Shown here piece by piece: positions 1 through 7,893 of a stretch of DNA of 16,354 nt. The position numbers and the translations under genes were made by a program. Origin of the DNA: JAHJDO01 sp964437505 (GTDB lineage Bacteria > JAHJDO01); NCBI GenBank assembly GCA_964437505.1, contig CAYTGU010000020.1, positions 1-16,354 of the forward strand, written 5' to 3'. Below the pieces are notes generated by a model. The model saw only the letters and a list, made by a program, of their open reading frames with translations. It did not search any database and was not told the origin of the DNA. Every line of letters starts with the position of its first letter. Position 1 is the stretch's first letter.

Positions 1-552
<552 letters not shown>

Positions 553-576
553 ATAAATTGTTTTTTTTGAAGAATT

Positions 577-692
577 CCCGGTAGTGATAGGAGAGGAGAA
601 ACACCCGTTTCCATCCCGAATACGGAAGTTAAGCCCTCTACCGCCGATGGTACTATTCTGGTGACGGAATGGGAGAGTAGGTAGCTGCCGGG
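577..692 (+). rRNA. rrf: 5S ribosomal RNA
   Basis: This is a complete 5S gene lying 24 bases after the 23S end with no tRNA between. The terminal helix pairs CCCGGTAGT at 577-585 with the closing GCTGCCGGG at 684-692 (nine pairs including G-U wobbles). The internal segments ACACCCGTTTCCATCCCGAA and GGAAGTTAAGCCC are the conserved loop B/C region, and GGGAGAGTAGGT precedes the closing strand. The order 23S-5S shows a normal rRNA operon end. Boundaries are from the helix and could shift by one or two bases. Confidence 0.96.
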
Positions 693-699
693 TTTTTTT
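684..699 (+). terminator. Likely rRNA operon terminator
   Basis: The closing strand of the GC-rich 5S terminal helix is followed directly by seven T residues (693-699). Helix plus T-run can act as an intrinsic terminator for the rRNA transcript. It is inferred from layout only. Confidence 0.5.
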
Positions 700-703
700 A
701 TTC

Positions 704-733
704 TTGATTTTTGTTATTTGATTCGGGCATAAT
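704..733 (+). promoter_or_regulatory. Putative sigma70-type promoter for kdsA run
   Basis: TTGATT at 704-709 and CATAAT at 728-733 are separated by 18 bases and lie between the rRNA terminator and kdsA, 26 bases before its start codon. Both hexamers are close to the TTGACA/TATAAT consensus. It is the only plausible promoter in the 60-base gap and would drive the long operon downstream. Confidence 0.45.
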
Positions 734-759
734 GCTAATAGTTTAGGAAGGAATATTGA

Positions 760-1581
760 ATGAAAGAGATAATATTACATAATATAAAAATAAGCAATGC
801 AAATCCTATTGTTTTGATTGCAGGACCGTGCGTTATTGAAGATGAGAAGGTTCCCTTTAAGATTGCAGAGGAACTGTTAAGGATAACAGATGATTTAGGA
901 ATACCTTTTATATACAAGTCCTCTTATGATAAGGCTAATAGGTCATCAGTCAGCTCTTTTAGAGGAATCGGAATAAATAAGGCGCTGAGTGTGCTATCAA
1001 GGATAAAGGAGCAGTTTAATGTCCCTGTCCTATCAGATGTTCATTCAAAGGAAGAAATTGCTATAACAAAGGATATTTTAGATGTTATACAGATACCAGC
1101 TTTTTTGTGCAGGCAAACTGATTTGTTAGTAAGCGCAGGCGAAACAGGTAAAGTGATAAACGTGAAAAAAGGACAGTTTATGTCTTCATGGGAGATGAAG
1201 AATGTCATTGAAAAGATTCTTTCAACAAAGAACAAAAATATCATGCTGACGGAAAGAGGAACCAGTTTTGGATATAATAACTTAGTTGTTGACTTTCGCG
1301 GGCTTTCCACAATGGCGCATTTTGGATATCCTGTTATATTTGACGCAACGCATAGTGTTCAACTTCCGGGAGGCATGGGAACATCTTCCGGAGGACAGAG
1401 AGAATTTGTAGAACCTCTTGTTAAAGCTGCTGTTGCAGTAGGCTGCGCGGGTCTTTTTTTGGAGGTTCATATTAATCCGGATGAAGCTCTTTGCGATGGG
1501 GCAAATATGATATCGATTAAAGAATTACCGGATCTACTAAAAAGAGCACTATCTATTGATAAACAGGTTAAAGAGGGATAA
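760..1581 (+). CDS. kdsA: 3-deoxy-8-phosphooctulonate synthase (Kdo-8-P synthase)
   Basis: It condenses arabinose 5-phosphate with phosphoenolpyruvate to Kdo 8-phosphate, the committed step toward the Kdo sugar of LPS; cytosolic TIM-barrel enzyme. Its 273 residues are the family's usual length. Visible landmarks are IAGPC near residue 20, the PEP/phosphate-binding DKANRSS segment near 58, IPAFLCRQTDLL, the NVKKGQF lysine region, LTERGTSFGYNNLVVDFRG, and DATHSVQLPGG...GGQREF near 195-215. Cys24 in AGPC is at the position of Aquifex Cys11, and the His of DATHS, the Glu of LEVH and the Asp of CDGAN complete the metal-ligand set, so this should be the metal-dependent class rather than the E. coli type, which has Asn there. 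AGGAAGG at 745-751 is a good ribosome binding site. It heads the operon just after the rRNA genes. Confidence 0.96.
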   Translation: MKEIILHNIKISNANPIVLIAGPCVIEDEKVPFKIAEELLRITDDLGIPFIYKSSYDKANRSSVSSFRGIGINKALSVLSRIKEQFNVPVLSDVHSKEEIAITKDILDVIQIPAFLCRQTDLLVSAGETGKVINVKKGQFMSSWEMKNVIEKILSTKNKNIMLTERGTSFGYNNLVVDFRGLSTMAHFGYPVIFDATHSVQLPGGMGTSSGGQREFVEPLVKAAVAVGCAGLFLEVHINPDEALCDGANMISIKELPDLLKRALSIDKQVKEG

Positions 1582-1585
1582 TTTA

Positions 1586-2548
1586 GTGATTCTAAAAACT
1601 GCAAAAAACGTATTAAGAATAGAAGCGGAAGCAATAAAAAATTTAATTCCGAAATTAAATGAAAGTTTTGAAGATGCCGTAAAGCTTATACTATCATGTA
1701 AAGGAAGGGTTGTTGTAACGGGTATAGGCAAGTCAGGAATTATAGGTAAGAAGATAGTTGCTACTCTCTCCAGTACAGGTACTCCGTCGCTTTTTCTTCA
1801 TCCGACGGAAGGTTCTCACGGCGATTTGGGGATGATAACGAAGAGCGATATCGTTATAGCAATATCAAACAGCGGTGAGACGGAGGAAATAAATAATCTT
1901 TTATCTTTTTTTAAAAAGACAAAAGTTAGAATAATCTCAATGACAGGTAAGATGAATTCAACTCTTGCGAGACATAGTAGTTTTGTTTTGGATACGGGAG
2001 TTAAACGAGAGGCTTGCCCGTTAGGGCTTGCTCCGACAGCGAGTACCACAGCGACGCTTGCAATGGGAGATGCGCTCGCTATAGCTCTTCTTAAGGAAAG
2101 AGATTTTAAAAAAGAGGATTATGCGCTTCTGCATCCGGCAGGTAGTTTAGGAAGAAGATTAAGTCTCAAAGTAAGGGACGTTATGAAAACAGGAAAGAAA
2201 ATTCCGATTGTTAAACATGATATTACAATGAAAGAAGCTTTAGCTGAAATTTCTATAAAGAGGTTTGGATTTGCGCTGGTTCTAGACGCTAATAAAAAAT
2301 TAAAAGGTATTATTACAGACGGAGACGTTAGGCGTAGTGTTAAAGTTAAAGATTTCTTAAATAAAAGAGTTGATATGTTCATGAGTAAAAACCCGAAAAC
2401 AATTGATAAAGATTCTCTTGCAGTAGAAGCTCTTGAAAAGATGGAAAAACACTCAATAACATCATTGTCGATAGTTAATAAAAAAAATGTGCCTGAAGGA
2501 GTTGTTCATCTTCATGATCTGCTTGGCAGAACTAAATTTAGATTTTAA
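1586..2548 (+). CDS. kdsD: Arabinose-5-phosphate isomerase (KdsD/KpsF family)
   Basis: It interconverts ribulose 5-phosphate and arabinose 5-phosphate, supplying the substrate of the KdsA encoded just upstream. The N-terminal half is a sugar isomerase (SIS) domain with GIGKSG near residue 46, SNSGETEE near 94 and the PTASTTATLAMGDA stretch near 150. LLHPAGSLGRRL near 181 carries the conserved His. The C-terminal 120 residues form a CBS pair (ITDGDVRRS and the later THSIT-type half). I chose the GTG at 1586 because AAGAGGGA at 1571-1578 sits seven bases ahead of it and the resulting 320 aa begins like its relatives. A TTG at 1556 would add ten residues but lacks such a site. The ribosome binding site lies inside the end of kdsA, four bases before this start. 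No kdsC phosphatase follows. Confidence 0.94.
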   Translation: MILKTAKNVLRIEAEAIKNLIPKLNESFEDAVKLILSCKGRVVVTGIGKSGIIGKKIVATLSSTGTPSLFLHPTEGSHGDLGMITKSDIVIAISNSGETEEINNLLSFFKKTKVRIISMTGKMNSTLARHSSFVLDTGVKREACPLGLAPTASTTATLAMGDALAIALLKERDFKKEDYALLHPAGSLGRRLSLKVRDVMKTGKKIPIVKHDITMKEALAEISIKRFGFALVLDANKKLKGIITDGDVRRSVKVKDFLNKRVDMFMSKNPKTIDKDSLAVEALEKMEKHSITSLSIVNKKNVPEGVVHLHDLLGRTKFRF

Positions 2549-2557
2549 GGTAAATAG

Positions 2558-3454
2558 ATGGCAGTGGTTAAAGACGTAACGAGAATTGGCATAGTTGGTA
2601 ATCCTAGAAAGCTGTCCGCTTTAAGACTAGCTAGAGATTTGTCCGATTGGTTGAGCAAAAAAGGGATAAGAACTTTTGTGTCTCATGATTGCGCAAAGAT
2701 GCTTTCGAATAAAAAACTAGTTGTAAAAAAGGAAGCATTATTATCCAATGTAGATATTTTGATTGCTCTAGGCGGTGATGGTACATTGCTTAGCACAGCA
2801 AGACTTATTTCATCCTCAGGGATTCCAATTCTTGGAGTCAATCTTGGTGGACTTGGTTTTCTTACAGAGGTTAATTATTCACGAATATATAAAATTCTGG
2901 AACAGGTTTTAGACAACAAGTTTTCTATTGAAAATCGGATGCTGATTAATGGATACGTTTTAAGAAAGGGAAAAGGTAAGGTTTTTCCTTTTTCTGCGCT
3001 TAATGATGCGGTAATAAGCACAGAAGCAATTGCAAGAGTTCTGAAACTTGAGACTTCGATAGATAAGCAGTATGTGACTACATATATTGCGGATGGATTG
3101 ATTATATCAACACCGACAGGCTCCACAGCCTATTCTCTTTCAGCCGGAGGGCCAATCGTACATCCTGCTCTAAAAGCAATGATTATCACTCCAATATGTC
3201 CTCACACACTAACTAACCGACCTATCATTGTTTCAGAAAAAAGCTCTATCTCTGTTGAACCGATATTTGAAACCAATAAAATAGCATTAACAATTGATGG
3301 GCAGATTAAGTTTGACTTGCTGCATTCTGATAAACTGGTTGTAAAAAAGGCTCCATATGTTTTAAAACTAATTTCATCATCTGAAAATGATTTTTTTGCA
3401 ATACTAAGAAAAAAGCTCAAGTGGAGTGGTCACTCAGTGAAGGCTTTTAAGTAA
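2558..3454 (+). CDS. nadK: NAD kinase
   Basis: It phosphorylates NAD to NADP using ATP or polyphosphate; cytosolic. The family signature GGDGTLL is at residues 72-78, with the catalytic Asp in GGDG, followed by GVNLGGLGFLTEV (93-105), the NAD-contacting ALND (147-150) and the TPTGSTAYSLSAGGPIVHP block (185-203). Its 298 residues are normal for bacterial NadK. The start ATG follows the kdsD stop by nine bases, with AAGG at 2547-2550 overlapping that stop as ribosome binding site. Its place within an LPS and redox operon may reflect demand for NADPH, but that is inference. Confidence 0.95.
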   Translation: MAVVKDVTRIGIVGNPRKLSALRLARDLSDWLSKKGIRTFVSHDCAKMLSNKKLVVKKEALLSNVDILIALGGDGTLLSTARLISSSGIPILGVNLGGLGFLTEVNYSRIYKILEQVLDNKFSIENRMLINGYVLRKGKGKVFPFSALNDAVISTEAIARVLKLETSIDKQYVTTYIADGLIISTPTGSTAYSLSAGGPIVHPALKAMIITPICPHTLTNRPIIVSEKSSISVEPIFETNKIALTIDGQIKFDLLHSDKLVVKKAPYVLKLISSSENDFFAILRKKLKWSGHSVKAFK

Positions 3455-3467
3455 AAGGTGTGCTGTT

Positions 3468-3671
3468 ATGGTTAAGGTGATTATAGACAGAGAGATATGC
3501 AAGGGATGCAAGCTTTGTATATCAGTATGTCCCAGAAAAGCATTAGTTATATCAAAAACGCAAAATGTAAATGGGTTTTTTCCTGCAGAGGTTGCCTATC
3601 CTGAAAAATGTACATCCTGTACATTCTGTGGGTTAGTTTGTCCTGATATAGCCATTCAAATATACAAGTGA
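3468..3671 (+). CDS. 2x[4Fe-4S] ferredoxin, probable oxidoreductase delta subunit
   Basis: This 67-residue protein has two classical CxxCxxCxxxCP clusters: Cys11/14/17/21 and Cys48/51/54/58. It should therefore carry two [4Fe-4S] centres and move electrons at low potential. The compact length and short N-terminal strand MVKVIIDREIC resemble the delta (ferredoxin-like) subunits of 2-oxoacid:ferredoxin oxidoreductases. The matching alpha, beta and gamma genes lie downstream, though separated by a large membrane-protein gene. AAAGGTG at 3454-3460 is the ribosome binding site, 7 bases before ATG. An independent ferredoxin remains possible; the delta role is inferred from position and size. Confidence 0.88.
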   Translation: MVKVIIDREICKGCKLCISVCPRKALVISKTQNVNGFFPAEVAYPEKCTSCTFCGLVCPDIAIQIYK

Positions 3672-5524
3672 GATTTTCCTATATACTCTCCCAGATTATT
3701 CTACTTGAATTTATTTTTATAGTAATTTTGGGACTTGGCAAAAAGGTATTATATCTTTTAAAATTGAGGACGAAGTCTCTTCTTGAGGAAATATCCCTAT
3801 CATTTGGACTTGGATTGGGAATACTGTCTGTTCTGGTACTGCTTATTGGTTTTGCTAAAGGGTTAAATAGATTCTGCCTGTACTCAGTGTTATTAATGCT
3901 CTGTATAATTTCAATCAAGGAAATCCAATACTTTTTTAGTAGGCTGAAATCTAGCTTTTCTGAAAGATTTTCAAACCTTCCATACATCTCTGTGTTTAAC
4001 AAGTTTTTGATAATGCTGATGGGTGTGACAATATTTTTTACCTTTACAGGCGCATTGGCACCTCCTTTAAACTATGATACCCTTTCATATCATCTTGCAT
4101 TTCCAAAACTCTACGCAAAAGCTGGTAAGATATTTTTTGTACCTCATAATATGTATTCAAATCTTCCTTTCGGAGTAGAGATGTTATATACCCTTGCTTT
4201 GGTAATAAAAGATGGGATATTGGCAAAACTGATACATTTTTTCATAGGTATCTTGTGTGCTTTAACAATCTTTGTCCTAGGAAGAAAATACTTCAGCAGA
4301 AAGGTAGGTCTTTTGGCAGCTGTAATATTTTATAATATGCCTGCAGTATGTTTATCATCAACCTACGCTTTTAACGATCTTGGGTTGGTTCTTTATGGTT
4401 TGCTAATGCTTTTTTGTATTCTCAATTGGTCAGCTAAAAATGAGATTATATGGTTAATTCTTGCTGGTGTATTTTGCGGATTTGGAATCAGTACTAAATA
4501 CACAGGAGCATTATATTTTATCCCTACTGCACTTATTTTTATTGTGATCTTTATAGCCCTAAAAAGAGAGAAGGTTCTCAAGAATATATGCAAAAGTATG
4601 CTCTTGTTTATATTCTTTATATTTCTGGCTTTTTCACCCTGGCTTATAAAGAATCTTATATATACTCATAACCCGGTATATCCGTTGTTTTATAACGTCT
4701 TCGGCGGCATTGACTGGAATGGAGAACTTGCTCAAAGGTTTACCAGATTTCACGTATCAAAGGATATGAATTTATTGCATATTATCTCTATGTTATGGAA
4801 AATCCCTCTAGATAATCATGGAAGCGTAGTTTTATTAATATTGCCTGTGTTGTTTTTTACTAAGCTTAATAAGAATATAAAAATGCTTGTATCGTACACT
4901 GTACTGGTTTTTATACTCTGGATATTCTTTACACACCGGATAATTAGATTTTTGCTGCCTTGTCTAGCTGTTTGGAGTATATTGGCGGCATACGCTCTGG
5001 TTAACTTCAAGAAGAGCAAAATAGTTTCAAGAGTGTTGTATATTCTTGTTGTTGGATTTTTGTGCTGGAACACATTTCAATTCACAGCGACTATTGGTTT
5101 TAACTTCTTTGATGTAGCGTACGGAAAAGAAACGAAGGAAGAATTTCTATCAAAAAATCTTTACCAGTATGGTGTGTTTAAATTTATTAACGAAGAGTTA
5201 CCGGATGATAGCAAAATCTTGTTTATAGGAGAAAATCAGGGTTTTTACTGCGATAGGGATTATGTTGGAAGCAGTCCTCTTGATCTTAACGATATTGTGG
5301 AGATATCCAATGCATCTGAAAATGCCAGCATTATTTATGCTAAATTGAGGGACACGAATATTACATACATATTATATAATGCCTCCGAGGTCAAAAGAGT
5401 CTCTAATACATATCGTTCATTCAACTGGAAACAAGGAGCAGAGGATAGGTTTAATGAATTTATAGCTAGATTTACTACTTGCCTATATTCAAAAAAAGGG
5501 GTATTCTTATCTAAGTTAATTTAG
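3668..5524 (+). CDS. GT-C fold membrane glycosyltransferase-like protein (GT39/ArnT-like)
   Basis: This 618-aa polytopic membrane protein has a dozen or so hydrophobic segments up to about residue 480, then a soluble C-terminal tail of about 130 residues. After the first large loop comes APPLNYDTLSYHL (131-143), the position where GT-C enzymes such as PMT/ArnT carry an acidic catalytic residue, here Asp137. It is followed by FPKLYAKAGK and NLPFGVEMLYTLAL. STYAFNDLG (231-239) forms a second acidic loop. The tail holds FINEELPDDSKILFIGE (507-522), a pattern common in this family. The likely role is transfer of a sugar from a lipid-phosphate donor onto an envelope acceptor; the acceptor cannot be read. 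The start is a GTG overlapping the ferredoxin stop (GTGA) with no clear ribosome binding site, suggesting translational coupling. Confidence 0.78.
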   Translation: MRFSYILSQIILLEFIFIVILGLGKKVLYLLKLRTKSLLEEISLSFGLGLGILSVLVLLIGFAKGLNRFCLYSVLLMLCIISIKEIQYFFSRLKSSFSERFSNLPYISVFNKFLIMLMGVTIFFTFTGALAPPLNYDTLSYHLAFPKLYAKAGKIFFVPHNMYSNLPFGVEMLYTLALVIKDGILAKLIHFFIGILCALTIFVLGRKYFSRKVGLLAAVIFYNMPAVCLSSTYAFNDLGLVLYGLLMLFCILNWSAKNEIIWLILAGVFCGFGISTKYTGALYFIPTALIFIVIFIALKREKVLKNICKSMLLFIFFIFLAFSPWLIKNLIYTHNPVYPLFYNVFGGIDWNGELAQRFTRFHVSKDMNLLHIISMLWKIPLDNHGSVVLLILPVLFFTKLNKNIKMLVSYTVLVFILWIFFTHRIIRFLLPCLAVWSILAAYALVNFKKSKIVSRVLYILVVGFLCWNTFQFTATIGFNFFDVAYGKETKEEFLSKNLYQYGVFKFINEELPDDSKILFIGENQGFYCDRDYVGSSPLDLNDIVEISNASENASIIYAKLRDTNITYILYNASEVKRVSNTYRSFNWKQGAEDRFNEFIARFTTCLYSKKGVFLSKLI

Positions 5525-5537
5525 AGGTATATACTAA

Positions 5538-6620
5538 ATGTCAGAAAAAGTCTTGATGTGTGGAAATGATGCTGTTGGAGAGGGTGCGATTCAGGCGGGA
5601 TGCAGATATTATTTTGGCTATCCTATAACTCCGCAAAATGAACTTACCGCATATATGGCAAAAAGGCTCGGTGAACTGGGAGGTGTTTTTATCCAATCTG
5701 AAAGTGAGCTTGCCGCTATAAACATGGTCTTTGGCGCATCAGCGGCCGGTGCAAGAGCTATGACATCTTCATCCAGTCCCGGAATAAGTCTTAAACAAGA
5801 GGGAATTTCCTATATTGCAGGCGCAGAGCTTCCATGTGTAATTGTGAATATAATGCGTGCCGGTCCGGGTTTGGGAGACATAACTCCTTCTCAGGCAGAT
5901 TACTTTCAGGCAGTAAAAGGCGGAGGTCATGGAGATTACAAACTTATTACGATCGGGCCAGCCTCTGTTCAGGAGCTTTATGACTGGACAGCCAAGGCTT
6001 TTTATATGGCAGATAAATACCGAAATCCTGTGATGATACTTGGAGATGGTTTCCTCGGGCAAATGATGGAACCCCTGGAAATTAGAAAGATAAAAGAGTT
6101 GAAGCTTCCTCCAAAAACATGGGCGCTTACTGGTGCAAAAAATCGCAGGGCAAATAAAATCATAACTTTAATGCTGAAAGTTGGAGAGTTGGAAGAGCAT
6201 AATAAGAAAATTCAGAAAAAATACAAAAGAATAGAGAAAGAGCTTGTAGAATACGAAACAGTGTTGACAGATGACGCAGAGATAATACTGGTAGCTTATG
6301 GAATGTGCGCTCGAATTTGTAAGGAATCTGTGCTTCTTTTGAGAAAAGAGGGGATAAAAGCCGGGTTGATTAGACCTATAACATTATGGCCTTATCCGTC
6401 AGAAATAATAAGAAAGATAAGTAATAATGTCAGGTATGTTCTTACTGTTGAGATGAGCGCAGGACAGATGGTTGAGGATGTAAAACTTGCGGTTCTAGGA
6501 AGATGCCCTGTGCATTTTTATGGAAGAATGGGTGGAGGAGTTCCCACGTCAGAAGAGATAATAAATAAAATTAAAGGCTTAGAGGCACAAAGGCATAAAG
6601 GCACAAAGAGGGAAGAATGA
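5538..6620 (+). CDS. vorB: 2-oxoacid:ferredoxin oxidoreductase alpha subunit (VorB-like)
   Basis: This is the pyrimidine-binding half of a thiamine-pyrophosphate-dependent, CoA-acylating 2-oxoacid:ferredoxin oxidoreductase. The N-terminus KVLMCGNDAVGEGAI leads into GYPITPQNE (27-35), then AAINMVFGASAAGARAMTSSSSPGISLKQEG and MRAGPGLGDITPSQADYFQ, all typical of the group usually called VorB (3-methyl-2-oxobutanoate) and close to KorA. Domain II with SAGQMVEDVK is near residue 312. The precise substrate (branched-chain 2-oxoacid or 2-oxoglutarate) cannot be fixed by eye. About 14 C-terminal residues (LEAQRHKGTKREE) are encoded by a GGCACAAA tandem repeat and look like a recent extension. The stop overlaps the beta start as ATGA. 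Confidence 0.9.
   Translation: MSEKVLMCGNDAVGEGAIQAGCRYYFGYPITPQNELTAYMAKRLGELGGVFIQSESELAAINMVFGASAAGARAMTSSSSPGISLKQEGISYIAGAELPCVIVNIMRAGPGLGDITPSQADYFQAVKGGGHGDYKLITIGPASVQELYDWTAKAFYMADKYRNPVMILGDGFLGQMMEPLEIRKIKELKLPPKTWALTGAKNRRANKIITLMLKVGELEEHNKKIQKKYKRIEKELVEYETVLTDDAEIILVAYGMCARICKESVLLLRKEGIKAGLIRPITLWPYPSEIIRKISNNVRYVLTVEMSAGQMVEDVKLAVLGRCPVHFYGRMGGGVPTSEEIINKIKGLEAQRHKGTKREE
6584..6607 (+). repeat. Three-copy 8-bp tandem repeat inside the alpha gene end
   Basis: GGCACAAA (6584-6591), GGCATAAA (6592-6599) and GGCACAAA (6600-6607) run head to tail at the 3' end of the alpha gene, ending just before the GAGGGAAG ribosome binding site of the beta gene. The unit resembles short GGCACAAA-type tandem repeats I recall as dispersed in various bacterial genomes. 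Here it is translated. Confidence 0.8.
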
Positions 6621-7360
6621 AAAAGATATTTGGCAGGCCAAAATCTATGACAAACATACCGTTTCATTATTGTCCGGGTTGTGGACATGGGATTGTTCAT
6701 AGATTAATAGGTGAAGTAATAGATGAACTTGGCATTCAGGATAAAACTATTGGAGTTCCTCCTGTTGGGTGCGCAGTTGTTATGTATCATTATTTTAATG
6801 TAGATATGACTGAAGCCCCACATGGAAGAACACCTGCTGTTGCAACAGGGATAAAGCGGGTTCATCCGGATAAAGTTGTCTTTACATATCAAGGAGATGG
6901 AGATCTTGCTGCTATAGGCACAGGAGAGATAATTCATGCAGCAAATCGCGGCGAAAGGATAACTACAATATTTGTAAATAATACTGTGTATGGAATGACA
7001 GGCGGGCAGATGGCTCCCACAACCATAGTTGGGCAAAAGACAACAACAACTCCATTAGGCAGAGATACTCAGCTAATTGGATATCCGATAAAAATCTCAG
7101 AAATGCTGGCTGTTACAGATGGATCTATTTATATAGAAAGAGTGGCAGTGAATAAACCCGCAAATATTATTAAGGCTAAAAAAGCCATTAAAAAGGCTTT
7201 TCAAATACAACTGAAGGACATTGGCTTTTCAATGGTTGAGGTTCTGTCTCAGTGTCCTGTTAATCTTGGCATGACTCCACAGAAAGCGGCGGAGTGGATT
7301 GATAACACATTGATAAAGACCTATCCTCTTGGGGTGATTAAAGATAAGAGTGGAGAATAG
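6617..7360 (+). CDS. 2-oxoacid:ferredoxin oxidoreductase beta subunit
   Basis: This is the thiamine-diphosphate and [4Fe-4S]-binding subunit (247 aa) partnering the alpha subunit it overlaps by four bases. The TPP motif starts at GDGD (93-96) and ends with NN at 121-122 (IFVNNTVYGMTGGQ). Cluster cysteines fit the family pattern: Cys19 and Cys22 in YCPGCGH, Cys52 in PVGCAV, and Cys213 in SQCPVNLG. HGRTPAVATGIKR near 69-81 is the conserved substrate-side segment. GAGGGAAG at 6608-6615 is very close to the ATG, so start efficiency may rely on coupling. The enzyme oxidatively decarboxylates a 2-oxoacid to acyl-CoA with reduction of ferredoxin, or runs reductively for CO2 fixation in anaerobes. 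Confidence 0.93.
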   Translation: MKKIFGRPKSMTNIPFHYCPGCGHGIVHRLIGEVIDELGIQDKTIGVPPVGCAVVMYHYFNVDMTEAPHGRTPAVATGIKRVHPDKVVFTYQGDGDLAAIGTGEIIHAANRGERITTIFVNNTVYGMTGGQMAPTTIVGQKTTTTPLGRDTQLIGYPIKISEMLAVTDGSIYIERVAVNKPANIIKAKKAIKKAFQIQLKDIGFSMVEVLSQCPVNLGMTPQKAAEWIDNTLIKTYPLGVIKDKSGE

Positions 7361-7362
7361 CG

Positions 7363-7893
7363 ATGCAGAGGATTCTTGTAGCAGGTTTTGGCGGGCAGGG
7401 AATAGTATCAGCGGGTAAGATGCTGGCATATGCAGGTATGAAAGAGGGAAAACACGTGATCTCTCTTCCTTCATACGGGCCGGAAATGCGTGGAGGAACT
7501 GCAAATTGCTCAATTATTATATCGAAAAGAGAAATAGCTTCTCCATTCATATCACATCCGGATACGCTTATTGTAATGAATCAGGCATCATTGGATAAAT
7601 TTTTGGAACGTGTTTTAAAAGATGGGCTTATAATTATAAACAGCACGTTGGTAAGTGTAGATAAGAATATAAAGACTAGAGTGAAGGTTTTAGAAATACC
7701 TGCAAATAGAATTGCAGTTGAACTTGGGAATCTGAAAGTAGCAAATATGATTGTTTTAGGAGCATTTGCAAGGGAAACGGGTGAGGTAAAACTGGATTTT
7801 CTAAAGATAGCTTTAGAAAAAATCCTTCCTTCCAGGAGGCATAATCTTATCCCAATAAATGTTAAGGCATTGGAGAGAGGATTCGAGATATGA
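7363..7893 (+). CDS. 2-oxoacid:ferredoxin oxidoreductase gamma subunit
   Basis: This 176-aa gamma subunit opens with ILVAGFGGQGIVSAGKML (4-21), the glycine-rich motif diagnostic of the family. SYGPEMRGGTANCSIIIS follows at about 37-54, a segment shared by Por/Kor/Vor gamma chains. It completes the catalytic set begun by the alpha and beta genes. The start follows the beta stop by two bases, with GGAG at 7352-7355 as ribosome binding site. Its stop overlaps the next ATG (ATGA). The ferredoxin encoded at 3468 would be the fourth subunit if the complex is four-part. Confidence 0.93.
   Translation: MQRILVAGFGGQGIVSAGKMLAYAGMKEGKHVISLPSYGPEMRGGTANCSIIISKREIASPFISHPDTLIVMNQASLDKFLERVLKDGLIIINSTLVSVDKNIKTRVKVLEIPANRIAVELGNLKVANMIVLGAFARETGEVKLDFLKIALEKILPSRRHNLIPINVKALERGFEI

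Noticed and set aside
553..576. tRNA gene between 23S and 5S
   Set aside because: Only 24 bases are available, with no tRNA features.
1556..1585. Longer TTG start for kdsD
   Set aside because: No ribosome binding site precedes it, while the GTG at 1586 has AAGAGGGA at the right distance and gives the expected N-terminus.
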